Shown here one piece after another: positions 41,377 to 50,600 of a stretch of 64,000 nt of DNA. The stretch covers positions 1 through 64,000 of the forward strand of contig NZ_JALDSX010000013.1 of the NCBI RefSeq assembly GCF_022748595.1, read 5' to 3'. Source of the stretch: Brevibacterium sp. ZH18. Its GTDB lineage: Bacteria; Actinomycetota; Actinomycetes; Actinomycetales; Brevibacteriaceae. Position 1 is the stretch's first letter. Every line of letters begins with the position of its first letter. A model generated the notes under the pieces. It searched no databases and had not been told where the DNA came from. It saw only the letters and a program-made list of their open reading frames with translations. The position numbers and the translations under genes were made by a program.

Positions 41377-43170
41377 TCAGCCGGCGCTGGTGCGCAGACT
41401 GCGGGCCAGTTCCCGGCGCTGCGCCTGCTCCGCCGGGTCCGGCACGGGCAGAGACGCGATGAGCCGCTTCGTGTAGTCATTGCTTGGCGACCCGAGCACC
41501 TGCTCACCGGTTCCCTCCTCCAGCAGCTCACCGTGGAAGAGGACTCCGATGCGGTCCGAGAGCATGTCGACGACGGCCAGATCATGGCTGATGAAAAGGG
41601 CCGCGAAGTCGAAGCGATTCTGCAGCTCGACGAACAGCTCGAGCACCTTGGCCTGAACCGAGACGTCGAGCGCCGAGGTCGGCTCGTCGGCGATGAGCAG
41701 CTCGGGATCGAGCGCGAGCCCGCGCGCCAGCGAGGCCCTCTGTCGCTGACCGCCTGAGAGCTCGTGCGGATACCTCGCCGCATAGACGCTCGGCAGCTGC
41801 ACGGAGTCGAGCAGCTCGAGCACCCGGTGCGACCGATCCCGCGAGCTCATGTCGCGCCGGTGGATCGCGAACGGTTCGGCGATGCATTCGCCGATCGTCA
41901 GGTGCGGGTTGAACGACGCGGCCGGGTCCTGGAACACGAACCCGATGCGGCGGCGGACCGGCGAGAACGCGCGCTCCTTGAATCCCACCATCTCGTGTCC
42001 GAGCACACTGAGGCTGCCCCCGCTGGCCCTCGTCAGGCCCGCGATCGCACGCCCGATCGTCGTCTTGCCCGAACCCGATTCGCCCACCAACCCGTAGACT
42101 TCACCAGCGCGGATGTCGAAGCTCACCGAGGTCACGGCCTGGAAGTCCGGACGCCCGATGCCACCGGGATAGACGATGTCGAGGTTGCGAGCGACAACGA
42201 TCGACTCCCGCTCATCACGCGACTCCGCACCCGATGGGGTCTCCCCCGCCGGGGTGCTGCCGGTTCCACCCGAAGAGGCACCGAAACGCTGACGTTCGAC
42301 CTCGGTGGCAACCGCCGAGGCTGCTGCTTCCTTCCTGCTGCCGGCGACGGTCGACCCCAGTCGGGGCACGGCGCCGAGCAGGTCACGCGTGTACTGCTCC
42401 TGCGGATCACTGAAGAGCTGTTCGACCGAGGACACCTCAATGAGGTCGCCGCGATACATCACGGCCACTCGGTCGGCGAGGTCGGCGACGACGCCCATGT
42501 TGTGGGTAATGAGCACGATCGCGGTTCCGGTTTCGTCGCGCAGATCCCGCAGCAGGTCGAGGATCTCAGCCTGCACGGTGACGTCAAGTGCCGTCGTCGG
42601 TTCGTCGGCGACGATGAGCTTCGCGCCCAGCGCCAACGCCATGGCGATGACGATGCGCTGCTTCTGCCCGCCCGAGAACTGGTGCGGGTAGTAGTCGAAG
42701 CGGTTCTCCGCATCCGGGATCCCGACCTGCTTCATCGCTGCGACGACCTTCGCTTTGAGCTCGGCCTTACTCGCCTTCCGGTCATGGGCGCGCAGCCCCT
42801 CGGCGATCTGCCACCCCACGGTGAAGACCGGGTTGAGCGCGGTCGAGGGTTCCTGGAACACCATCGACACGTCGGACCCGCGCATATGGCGAAGCGCCTC
42901 GGCGGATACGCTCAGCACATCCTGACCGGACAGGACGATCGCACCGGAGCGCTGCGCCGTCTCCGGCAGGAGCCCGAGGATGGAGCGCGCGGTCACGGTC
43001 TTGCCCGATCCGGATTCGCCCACGATCGCGAGCACTTCGCCGGGAGTCACCGACAGGGATACGTCCTTGACGGCGTGCACGTCGCCGCCGTCGGTGGAGA
43101 AGGTGACGTTGAGGCTCTCGACGTCGAGGATGGACTTGGCTGTGTTCGCAGTGTTCACGTTCTCACTCAT
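41377..43170 (-). CDS. Dipeptide-type ABC transporter, fused double ATPase (DppD-DppF)
   Basis: The 597-residue protein is a tandem fusion of the two ATPases of an oligopeptide/dipeptide importer. The first half has Walker A GESGSGKTVTA (about 52-62), signature FSGGQKQR and Walker B IVADEPTTALD. The second has GESGSGKTTIGRA, LSGGQRQR and LIADEPTSALD. An intervening linker of about 50 residues is Ala/Ser/Gly-rich. All ATP motifs look intact. I use the ATG at 43170, which overlaps the permease stop by one base (TGATG). It is the last gene of the transporter operon. Confidence 0.92.
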   Translation of the reverse strand: MSENVNTANTAKSILDVESLNVTFSTDGGDVHAVKDVSLSVTPGEVLAIVGESGSGKTVTARSILGLLPETAQRSGAIVLSGQDVLSVSAEALRHMRGSDVSMVFQEPSTALNPVFTVGWQIAEGLRAHDRKASKAELKAKVVAAMKQVGIPDAENRFDYYPHQFSGGQKQRIVIAMALALGAKLIVADEPTTALDVTVQAEILDLLRDLRDETGTAIVLITHNMGVVADLADRVAVMYRGDLIEVSSVEQLFSDPQEQYTRDLLGAVPRLGSTVAGSRKEAAASAVATEVERQRFGASSGGTGSTPAGETPSGAESRDERESIVVARNLDIVYPGGIGRPDFQAVTSVSFDIRAGEVYGLVGESGSGKTTIGRAIAGLTRASGGSLSVLGHEMVGFKERAFSPVRRRIGFVFQDPAASFNPHLTIGECIAEPFAIHRRDMSSRDRSHRVLELLDSVQLPSVYAARYPHELSGGQRQRASLARGLALDPELLIADEPTSALDVSVQAKVLELFVELQNRFDFAALFISHDLAVVDMLSDRIGVLFHGELLEEGTGEQVLGSPSNDYTKRLIASLPVPDPAEQAQRRELARSLRTSAG

Positions 43171-44273
43171 CACTTGGCCTCCACCTTCGCAGTGGCGCTT
43201 GCGGTTGTCGCAGCAGGCTTCACTGCTTTCGTCTTCGCCTTCCGGCGCACTCGCAGCCGCGGATCGTTGAGGTCGTTCATCGATTCGCCGACCAAGGTGA
43301 TGCCCAGCACCGTGAGTACGATGGCCAGGCCGGGGAAGACCGCGGTCCACCACACGCCGCTGGTGACGTCAGGCAGCGCCTTGTTGAGGTCGTAACCCCA
43401 TTCCGCCGCCGAGGTGGGTTCGATTCCGAACCCCAGGAACCCCAGTCCGGCCAAGGTCAGAATCGCCTCGGAGGAGTTGAGCGTGAAGATCAGCGGCAGC
43501 GTCCGGGTGGCGTTGCGGAAGATGTGCTTCGAGATGATGCGCGTCTTCGAGGCGCCGAGGACGATCGCCGATTCCACGAAGGGCTCGGCCTTGAGCCGCA
43601 GGGTCTCGGCGCGCACGACGCGGAAGTACTGCGGGATGAAGACCACGGTGATCGAGAATGCCGCAGCGGCGATGCCGCCCCACGAACTCGACTGTCCGCC
43701 GGAGATCGCAATGGACATGACCAGCGCGAGCAGCAGAGTCGGGAAGGCATAGACGGCATCGGCGATGACGACGAGGATCCGGTCGAGCCAGCCGCCCAGA
43801 TATCCCGAGACGAGGCCGAGGATGACACCGATGAAGATCGACATGACCACGGCTACGACGATGACGGACACAGCGGTCTGGGCGCCCCAGACCACACGGG
43901 AGAAGACGTCGTAGCCGCCGACGGTCGTACCCCAGATGTGGGTTCCTCCCGGTGGCAGCTTCGCGCCGAAGTTGCCTTCGTCCGTGCCCAGCTGGCTGTA
44001 GCCGTAGGGGGCGATGAGCGGAGCGAAGATCGCGCAGATGAGGACGATGCCGCACAGGACGAGCCCCGTGATGAGCATGCCCCGCTGCAGTCCGACCGAC
44101 TGACGCAGGTGCGAGACGATCGGCAGCCGGGAGAACCAGGACTTTTTGGCCTTGTCATCGAATGCGATGGCGGGGACACCGGAACCGGGGGCCGCCTCGG
44201 CGAAGCTGTGGTTGGCATCCGGAGCTGGCGAGCTCTCGTCAGGAGCCTGCGATGTGTTGTCTTGATTGGACAT
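43170..44273 (-). CDS. Dipeptide-type ABC transporter permease (DppC-like)
   Basis: The 367-residue permease has six membrane helices. The N-terminal OppC helix is near GMLITGLVLCGIVLICAIFAPLIAPYG, the conserved GTTVGGYDVFSRVVWGAQTAV follows, and the BPD-transporter EAA loop is in ETLRLKAEPFVESAIVLGASKTRIISKHIFRN. The cytosolic N-terminus (about 45 residues) is acidic, and the C-terminus is Lys/Ala-rich. The ATG at 44273 overlaps the DppB stop by one base. Confidence 0.92.
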   Translation of the reverse strand: MSNQDNTSQAPDESSPAPDANHSFAEAAPGSGVPAIAFDDKAKKSWFSRLPIVSHLRQSVGLQRGMLITGLVLCGIVLICAIFAPLIAPYGYSQLGTDEGNFGAKLPPGGTHIWGTTVGGYDVFSRVVWGAQTAVSVIVVAVVMSIFIGVILGLVSGYLGGWLDRILVVIADAVYAFPTLLLALVMSIAISGGQSSSWGGIAAAAFSITVVFIPQYFRVVRAETLRLKAEPFVESAIVLGASKTRIISKHIFRNATRTLPLIFTLNSSEAILTLAGLGFLGFGIEPTSAAEWGYDLNKALPDVTSGVWWTAVFPGLAIVLTVLGITLVGESMNDLNDPRLRVRRKAKTKAVKPAATTASATAKVEAK

Positions 44274-45364
44274 CAGTACCTCACTCGGGGGTCGATGAAG
44301 GCGGCGATGACGTCGACGAGGAAGTTGGTCAGCGCGACGATGATGGCGAGGAACACGACGATTCCCTGGACGGCCACGAAGTCGCGGGCTGTGAGGTACT
44401 CGGCGAGTTTGAAGCCGAGCCCCTTCCATTCGAACGTCGTCTCCGTGAGCACGGCGCCGGCGAGCATGAGGGCGATCTGCATGCCCATGACCGTGATGAT
44501 CGGGATCAGCGCCGGCCGGTAAGCGTGCTTGGTGACCAGGCGAAATTCGGAGATGCCGCGCGATCGGCCGGAGTCGATGTACTGCTGGCCGAGCGTGCCG
44601 ATGAGATTCGTGCGCACGAGGCGGAGGAAGACTCCTGCGGTGAGCACGCCGAGGGCGATCGCGGGCAGGACCGCGTGGGCGAGCACATCGCCGAGGACCT
44701 CGAAGTTGCCGATTCGGATCGCATCGATGATGTAGAACCGGGTGGGTGCGACCACCCCGGACATGACGTATTCGGTCTGCGTGGTGCCGCGACCAGCCAC
44801 AGGCAGGATCGGCAGGAAGACGCCGAAGATGAGCTTGAGGATCATGCCCGCGAAGAACACGGGAGTCGCGTAGCCGAGGATTGCGAGGATGCGCAGCGCA
44901 GCGTCGGGCGCCTTGTCACGGTGGTAGGCAGCGAGCATGCCCAGCGGGATGCCGAGGACGAACGCGACGATGAGGGCGTAGAAGACGAGCTCGACGGTCG
45001 CGGTTCCGTAGTTGAGGAGGATGCTCGATACGGGCTGGCCGTCGGAGACCGCGGTGCCGAAGTCGCCGTGGAGCAGGTTGCCCAAGTACTCGAAGTACTG
45101 GACGAGGATCGGCCGGTCGTAGCCGGCCGCGTGGATGCGTTCGGCAAGCTGACCCTGGGTCAGGCGTCCGCCGAGTGCGGCGGTGATCGGGTCACCGGTG
45201 ATCCGCATGAGGAAGAAGACCAGTGTGGTCAGGATGAAGATGGTCGGAATGATCAGGAGGAATCGGATGAGGACGTAGCGCCCCAATCCACCTCCCGAGG
45301 GCTTCTTCACCGCGACCGAGGTCTCGGCGGCTTCTGCCCCTGGTTCGCTGATGGCTGCAGACAT
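44273..45364 (-). CDS. Dipeptide-type ABC transporter permease (DppB-like)
   Basis: The 363-residue inner-membrane permease has the DppB N-terminal helix (RYVLIRFLLIIPTIFILTTLVFFLMR) followed by DPITAALGG, then five more helices and the EAA loop (GQQYIDSGRSRGISEFRLVTKHAYRPALIPIITVMG). The protein starts with about 28 Ala/Glu-rich residues. It is the first permease gene, 311 bases after the binding-protein gene on the same strand, and a strong hairpin lies between. Confidence 0.92.
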   Translation of the reverse strand: MSAAISEPGAEAAETSVAVKKPSGGGLGRYVLIRFLLIIPTIFILTTLVFFLMRITGDPITAALGGRLTQGQLAERIHAAGYDRPILVQYFEYLGNLLHGDFGTAVSDGQPVSSILLNYGTATVELVFYALIVAFVLGIPLGMLAAYHRDKAPDAALRILAILGYATPVFFAGMILKLIFGVFLPILPVAGRGTTQTEYVMSGVVAPTRFYIIDAIRIGNFEVLGDVLAHAVLPAIALGVLTAGVFLRLVRTNLIGTLGQQYIDSGRSRGISEFRLVTKHAYRPALIPIITVMGMQIALMLAGAVLTETTFEWKGLGFKLAEYLTARDFVAVQGIVVFLAIIVALTNFLVDVIAAFIDPRVRY

Positions 45365-45675
45365 GTGTTCCTTCGTGCTTTCGTCTGATCACGGTTGTGT
45401 CGTCGGGCGACGTGGTTCGCGGCGAACGCGGATTGTGTCGACGTCGGCGCTGTGGTGCTTGCTTCGGCGCTGTGGCGCTGTGGTGTTTCAGTGCTGCGGC
45501 GCTGTGGTGCTTCAGTGCTGTGGCGCACGCGCACGCACCACGAGGTGCAGGTGGGCCGGGCGGCTCACCTGCACCTCGTGACGGCGGTCAGGTCGATGAT
45601 CGCCGAGGTGGTGCCGGGTACGTGCTCACGTGCACTGCGGCGCGGGTGCGTCGCAGTCGCACTGGTGACCGGGGA
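45365..45675 (-). other. Spacer between binding protein and permease genes
   Basis: This 311-base gap holds imperfect GCTGTGG-rich repeats (45445-45526), including two exact copies of a 16-base word at 45445-45460 and 45497-45512. It also holds the hairpin at 45539-45580 and one copy of the recurring CGCCGAGGTGG word (45601-45611). No credible gene is seen. Confidence 0.7.
45539..45580 (-). terminator. Intra-operon hairpin after the binding-protein gene
   Basis: A perfect 15-bp stem (45539-45553 with 45566-45580) with a 12-base loop lies about 95 bases past the stop of the substrate-binding protein. In this position it would limit readthrough, or protect the mRNA end, so that binding protein is made in excess over permease. 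Confidence 0.8.
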
Positions 45676-47307
45676 TCACTTGCTCAGCACTGCCAGACGG
45701 AACTGGAACGCGGGGTCGAGAGTGTCGTCGACACCCTTGACGTCCTTGCCCGAGACCGCGATCTGGTTGCCCTGAAGCAGCGGCAGGGTCGGAAGCTCGT
45801 CGGCCAGCTGACCCTGGATCTTCTTCAGCGCATCTGCGCGTTTGCCCTCATCGGCGATGGAAGACTGAGCGTTGAGCTCCTTATTCATCGTCTTGTCCCG
45901 GTAGTGATTGGCCAGGAAGCTCGGAGTCTCATCCGTGTCGTAGAAGAACGGCACGAGGTAGTTGTCGGCATCCGAGTAGTCAGGGAACCATCCCAGCTGG
46001 TACATCGGGTAGACGTCGGCGGTGCGATCCTTGGAGTACTGGACCCACTCGGTCGACTGCAGATTGACCTTGAACAGGCCGGTCTTGTCCAGCTGATCCT
46101 TGACCAAGGCGTACTCGTCGCCGGACGACGGGCCGTAGTGGTCAGGGTTGTATTGGAGGTTGAGCTCGACCGGGGTCTTCACGCCAGCATCCTTCAGCGC
46201 CTTCTTGGCTTTGTCGACATCTGGTGCGCCCTGCCCGTCGCCGTATTCCGACTTCAGCGGCTCGTCGGCACCCGGCAGACCGTCGGGAACATGCGAGTAC
46301 AGCGGAGTGAAGGTGTCCTTGTAGACCTGTGAGGCGATCGCCTGACGGTCAACGGAATCGGCCATCGCCTGGCGCACTGCCAGTGACTTCTTCTCATCGG
46401 CATCGTCGGTCTTCGCGCCGAAGGGCATCGTGTCCAGGTTGTACACGATGTAGCGGATCTCACCGCCCGGGCCCTTGTGGACCTTGAGGTCCTTGTTGCC
46501 TTCGAGGTCCTCGATATCCGTAGCCGACAGCGAGCGCCACGCCACGTCGATCGTGCCTTCCTGCACATCGAGTTTCATGTTGTTGGCGTCCGAGTAGTAC
46601 TTCATCTGCACGGTGTCGGTCTTCGCCGGCTCCACAAAGCCCTGATAGTCCTTGTTGGCCTTGTAGGTGATGAGTTCATTGAACTTGAATCCGTCGATCG
46701 TGTAGGGGCCGGCAAAGGCCTTGCCGTCGACGATGTCCTGATCCTTCGTCACCGAGTCGAGGGAGAATACATCCTCGTCGACGATCGGTCCGACCGCGCT
46801 GGCCAGTACTCCCGGCCAGGTCTGGTCGTTCTCGCGCTTGAGGTTGAAGATCACGGTCTGGTCATCCGGCGTCTCCACGGACTTCAGCCCGCCGAGGAGA
46901 GACGACGGCCCGTTCGGATCCTGGATCTTCAGCTGACGATCGAAGGAGAACTTCACATCCGAGGATGTGAGGTCGTTCCCGTTGGCGTACTTCAGACCCT
47001 TCTTGAGCTTGACCTCGTACTTCGTCGGTGAAGAGAAATCCGCCGACTCCGCGATGGAGGGGTTGAGCTCTGCCGTACCCGGCTTGTACGCCAGGATGTA
47101 CGGGTAGACCTGCTGCTCGACGAGCGAGCTGCCGTTGTCATAGGCCGCAGCGGGATCGAGGGCGACCACTTTGTCCGTGGTGCCCACTGTCAGGGACCCA
47201 CCGCCCCCACCGTCTCCGCTGTCAGTCTTCGAGGTCGAGCATGCCGAGAGAAGCAACGCGCCGGCAGCGGCGATCGCCACTGCCTTTGCACCAGTTCGAC
47301 GTTTCAT
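45676..47307 (-). CDS. Dipeptide-type ABC transporter substrate-binding lipoprotein
   Basis: The 543-residue protein has a lipoprotein signal peptide (KRRTGAKAVAIAAAGALLLSAC) with the lipobox Cys at residue 23 and a Gly-rich linker. The SBP-5 domain follows with LNPSIAESADFSSPTKYEVKLKKGLKYANGNDLTSSDVKFSFDR and later VRQAMADSVDRQAIASQVY. It captures oligopeptides or similar ligands outside the cell and delivers them to the permease genes downstream. The ATG at 47307 follows AGGAA. Confidence 0.92.
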   Translation of the reverse strand: MKRRTGAKAVAIAAAGALLLSACSTSKTDSGDGGGGGSLTVGTTDKVVALDPAAAYDNGSSLVEQQVYPYILAYKPGTAELNPSIAESADFSSPTKYEVKLKKGLKYANGNDLTSSDVKFSFDRQLKIQDPNGPSSLLGGLKSVETPDDQTVIFNLKRENDQTWPGVLASAVGPIVDEDVFSLDSVTKDQDIVDGKAFAGPYTIDGFKFNELITYKANKDYQGFVEPAKTDTVQMKYYSDANNMKLDVQEGTIDVAWRSLSATDIEDLEGNKDLKVHKGPGGEIRYIVYNLDTMPFGAKTDDADEKKSLAVRQAMADSVDRQAIASQVYKDTFTPLYSHVPDGLPGADEPLKSEYGDGQGAPDVDKAKKALKDAGVKTPVELNLQYNPDHYGPSSGDEYALVKDQLDKTGLFKVNLQSTEWVQYSKDRTADVYPMYQLGWFPDYSDADNYLVPFFYDTDETPSFLANHYRDKTMNKELNAQSSIADEGKRADALKKIQGQLADELPTLPLLQGNQIAVSGKDVKGVDDTLDPAFQFRLAVLSK

Positions 47308-47666
47308 TGTGTTCCTGTCTTGTCAATTGTGCTCTCCGCGTCGTCTTTGCCGGAGAGATCCGCACCACATCTTACGGATTCTGTCCCAAATAGTGAACTG
47401 CATCATATGATCCGCTTCACTCTGCAATCACTTTGCAACCTCGGCACCGCGCGCCTCGATCACGGTTCCCGCCTGGATCCAGGGGCCCAGCCGCACTGGA
47501 TTTGCGTCACAAGTCACAATCAGATTGACTTATGAGGTCAATCACAGAGAAGGCACAGCTTTTTCTCGATTTCAGTCAGAGGCTTCAGCTCGACGTTTCG
47601 ACCGAAATCCGCACCGTCACTTCCGAAGACAAACCCAACCCCGTCCCTCCCAATGATTGGAGAACC
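47308..47666. other. Divergent spacer between binding protein and AGCS symporter
   Basis: This gap holds the control regions of two divergent genes. It contains an AT-rich stretch near 47400-47545 and an inverted repeat of GATTGAC / GTCAATC (47523-47529 and 47537-47543). No clear gene is seen. The open frame from 47532 is in line with the symporter but lacks a ribosome binding site. Confidence 0.55.
47523..47543. promoter_or_regulatory. GATTGAC / GTCAATC inverted repeat (operator candidate)
   Basis: Two perfect 7-base arms with a 7-base spacer overlap the alternative ATG at 47532. The arms suggest a dimeric regulator site controlling the symporter. Confidence 0.4.
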
Positions 47667-49205
47667 GTGTCCGCAGTCCTCGACTGGCTCAACGGCATCA
47701 TCTGGTCGTCGGCGCTCGTGTACCTGTGTCTTGGTGCCGGTGTCTACTTCACCATCCGTTCCCGAGCAGTGCAGATCCGTCAGATCAAGGCGATCTTCAC
47801 TCAGATGTTCCGCGGCAAGAGCTCGGATGAAGGCGTGTCCTCATTCCAGGCGCTGGCCATGTCCCTGGCCGGACGCGTGGGCGTCGGCAACATCGCCGGC
47901 GTCGCCACCGCCATCGGCTTCGGCGGTCCCGGCGCCATTGTGTGGATGTGGATCTCCGCGCTGCTGGGTGCCTCCACCTCCTACGTCGAATCCACCCTCG
48001 GCCAGGTGTTCAAGGATCAGGACCCCAAGACCGGCGAGTACCGCGGTGGCCCGGCCTACTACATCGAGAAGGCCTACCGTCACACCAAGGCCAAGGGCCT
48101 GTTCAAGGTCTACGGCATGGTCTTCGCGTTCGTCACCGTTATCGCGATGAGCTTCATGCTTCCGGGCATCCAGTCCAACGCCATCTCCGGTGCCGTGGAG
48201 AACGCATGGAATCTCCCGACCTGGGGCACTGCAATCATCCTCGTCATCATCATGGCCTTCATCGTCGTCGGCGGCGTCAAGCGCATCGCCAACTTCGCCT
48301 CTCTGGCAGTGCCCTTCATGGCCATCATCTACATCATCGCCGCGATCGCTGTCACGGTCTTCAATGCCGACCAGATCATTCCTGTCCTCGAGCTCGTCTT
48401 CAAGTCGGCCTTCGGCGTCGACGCCGGTCAGGAAGCTGCCTTCGGCGGAATTCTCGGCATGGCCGTCCAGTGGGGCGTCCAGCGCGGAATCTACTCGAAC
48501 GAAGCCGGACAGGGAACAGGTCCTCACGCGGCTGCTGCCGCCGAGGTCTCGCACCCGTCGAAGCAGGGTCTCGTCCAGGCCGGCTCGGTCTACATCGACA
48601 CTCTCTTCGTCTGCTCGGCGACCGCGTTCATGATCCTCTCGACCGGTATGTACAAGGTCTTCGACGCCGACGGTGAAACCATCATCGGCACCGGCCGAGG
48701 ACAGATGGCCGAGGCGATCGCCGCAACTCCTGGTGAGAAATGGCCGCAGGCCGGTCTCGACACGATGATGTCCGGCTTCGGCGCGGGTTTCATCGCGATC
48801 TCGATCTTCCTCTTCGCTCTGACCACGATCGTCGCCTACTACTACATGGCGGAGACGAACCTGGTGTACCTGCTGGGCAAGGCCAAGAACCCTGCCGTCG
48901 TCGCCGTCGGCAAACGAGTCCTCCAGCTGGTCATCCTGATCGCCGTCGCCGTCGGTGCGATGTCGACTGCGGGCAGCGCCTGGGCACTCGGCGACATCGG
49001 TGTCGGGCTCATGGCATGGCTGAACATCATTGCGATCCTCATCCTGCAGCAGCCTGCGTTCAAGCTCCTCAAGGACTTCGAACGTCAGACCAAGCAGGGC
49101 CTGGACCCGGTGTTCGATCCGGAGAGCCTGAACATCCGAAATGCGGAGTTCTGGACCAAGCGACTCGCTCGCCTCGAATCAGGCGTCGAGGTGCGGAAGG
49201 GCTGA
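47667..49205 (+). CDS. Sodium:alanine/glycine symporter (AGCS family)
   Basis: The 512-residue protein has about 10 membrane helices and the AGCS motifs (AMSLAGRVGVGNIAGVATAIGFGGPGAIVWMW; RGIYSNEAGQGTGPHAAAAA). It imports alanine or glycine with sodium. I choose the GTG at 47667, which follows a GGAGA site and gives the typical family opening VSAVLDWLNGIIWSS. The longer frame from the ATG at 47532 would add about 45 polar residues with no ribosome binding site. It is divergent from the peptide transporter, suggesting joint use of amino acids and peptides. Confidence 0.88.
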   Translation: MSAVLDWLNGIIWSSALVYLCLGAGVYFTIRSRAVQIRQIKAIFTQMFRGKSSDEGVSSFQALAMSLAGRVGVGNIAGVATAIGFGGPGAIVWMWISALLGASTSYVESTLGQVFKDQDPKTGEYRGGPAYYIEKAYRHTKAKGLFKVYGMVFAFVTVIAMSFMLPGIQSNAISGAVENAWNLPTWGTAIILVIIMAFIVVGGVKRIANFASLAVPFMAIIYIIAAIAVTVFNADQIIPVLELVFKSAFGVDAGQEAAFGGILGMAVQWGVQRGIYSNEAGQGTGPHAAAAAEVSHPSKQGLVQAGSVYIDTLFVCSATAFMILSTGMYKVFDADGETIIGTGRGQMAEAIAATPGEKWPQAGLDTMMSGFGAGFIAISIFLFALTTIVAYYYMAETNLVYLLGKAKNPAVVAVGKRVLQLVILIAVAVGAMSTAGSAWALGDIGVGLMAWLNIIAILILQQPAFKLLKDFERQTKQGLDPVFDPESLNIRNAEFWTKRLARLESGVEVRKG

Positions 49206-49245
49206 GTACTCGCCAGGCACCAGCTATACACAACTGAATACACAG

Positions 49246-49277
49246 CGAGGTCCGGGACAATGGCGTCCCGGACCTCG
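49246..49277. terminator. Bidirectional terminator hairpin, AGCS / aldolase
   Basis: A perfect 12-bp stem (49246-49257 with 49266-49277) with an 8-base loop lies between two convergent genes. Confidence 0.85.
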
Positions 49278-49302
49278 TGTCGTTCTGCGGTGGTGCTTCA
49301 GC

Positions 49303-50325
49303 TCACGTGAGCTTGGTTCCCGCGGAGCCGAGGTTCCGGCAGGCTTCGACGATGCGATCGGCCATGCCGGCCTCAGCTGCCTTGCCGTAGGCGCGCGGAT
49401 CGTAGAGCTTCTTGTTGCCCACCTCGCCGTCGATCTTGAGCACTCCGTCGTAGTTACGCAACATGTGCTCGACGACGGGACGGGTGAAGGCGTACTGGGT
49501 GTCCGTGTCGATGTTCATCTTCACGACACCATGGCGGACCGCCTCGGCGATCTCTTCGGCGCTCGAACCCGAGCCACCGTGGAAGACGAGGTCGAAGGGC
49601 TTGTCCTTGCCGACCTTCGCACCGACGTCGGTCTGGATCTCACCGAGAAGCTCGGGACGCAGCTTCACATTGCCCGGCTTGTACACGCCGTGGACGTTGC
49701 CGAAGGTCAGCGCCGTGAGATAGCGGCCCTTCTCGCCGGTGCCCAATGCCTTTGCCGTGGCCAGACCGTCGGCGACCGAGGTGTAGAGCTTGTCGTTGAT
49801 CTCGTTCTCGACACCGTCCTCTTCGCCGCCGACGACGCCGACCTCGATCTCGAGGATCGAGTGCGCGGCCGTCGAGAGCTCGAGCAGCTCCTCGGCGAGG
49901 ATCAGGTTCTCATCGAGGGGAACCGCGGAACCGTCCCACATGTGCGACTGGAAGTAGGGCTCGCCGCCGTTCTTCACGCGTTCGGTCGAGAGCGCGAGCA
50001 GCGGCTTGACCCACTCCTCGACCTCTTTCTTCGGGGCGTGGTCGGTGTGCAGGGCGATGTTGACGTCGTAGCTCTTGGCCACCTCGGCGGCGAAGACGGA
50101 GAACGCAATCGCCCCGCGCACACGGTCCTTGATCGTCGGGCCGGAGATGTACTCGGCACCGCCGGTGGAGATCTGCACGATTCCATCGGAACCGGCCTCG
50201 GCGAAACCGCGGATGGCTGCATTGATCGTCTGCGAGGAGGTGCAGTTGATCGCCGGATAGGCGAAGCCCTCAGACTTCGCCCGGTCGATCATCTCGGCAT
50301 ACACTTCGGGGCTTGCAATGGGCAT
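49303..50325 (-). CDS. fbaA: Class II fructose-bisphosphate aldolase
   Basis: This zinc enzyme reversibly splits fructose-1,6-bisphosphate in glycolysis and gluconeogenesis. The 340 residues carry the class II motifs: the catalytic Asp and zinc His in NIALHTDHAPKKEVEEW, the ILEIEVGVVGGEEDG loop, FGNVHGVYKPGNVKL and LVFHGGSGSSAEEI. The ATG at 50325 follows AAGGAG. The gene is monocistronic, with a bidirectional terminator downstream. Confidence 0.95.
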   Translation of the reverse strand: MPIASPEVYAEMIDRAKSEGFAYPAINCTSSQTINAAIRGFAEAGSDGIVQISTGGAEYISGPTIKDRVRGAIAFSVFAAEVAKSYDVNIALHTDHAPKKEVEEWVKPLLALSTERVKNGGEPYFQSHMWDGSAVPLDENLILAEELLELSTAAHSILEIEVGVVGGEEDGVENEINDKLYTSVADGLATAKALGTGEKGRYLTALTFGNVHGVYKPGNVKLRPELLGEIQTDVGAKVGKDKPFDLVFHGGSGSSAEEIAEAVRHGVVKMNIDTDTQYAFTRPVVEHMLRNYDGVLKIDGEVGNKKLYDPRAYGKAAEAGMADRIVEACRNLGSAGTKLT

Positions 50326-50436
50326 ATGGGCTCCTTGGTCGTTCGGGGTGATGCGCTTTCGGTTGCTCCCAGGTTACTCGGTCTCCAGCGGGCGGCAGAA
50401 GCACTCCCCGCCGTACACACCAAATTCTCACTGGCC

Positions 50437-50528
50437 GGATTCCTTCCGTTCTCACCTGCGAGATCCCTTACGCTCGCACCTGCAAGATCCCTTACGCTCG
50501 CACCTGCAAGATCCCTTACGCTCGCACC
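50437..50528. repeat. 24-bp tandem repeat array upstream of the UMF1 transporter
   Basis: Two perfect 24-base copies (50461-50484 and 50485-50508) and a third truncated to 20 bases (50509-50528) follow a degenerate copy at 50437-50460 with six differences. The unit contains CCCTTACGCTCGCACCTGC. There are no unique spacers, so this is a tandem repeat and not a CRISPR array. It lies 73 bases before the transporter start and about 110 bases upstream of the aldolase start. Confidence 0.85.
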
Positions 50529-50600
50529 GCCGGGCCCCTGTGCTCGCCGAGGTGGCCGTCCGTTCACCTCGAACACCTGCAGATTCAGTACAGTGGCGTC

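Noticed and set aside
41764-43395. 543-codon plus-strand frame opposite the double ATPase
   Set aside because: Arg/Asp/His-rich antisense frame; the minus strand has clear Walker motifs.
50437-50528. Tandem repeat considered as a CRISPR array
   Set aside because: Units are contiguous with no unique spacers and no cas genes are nearby.
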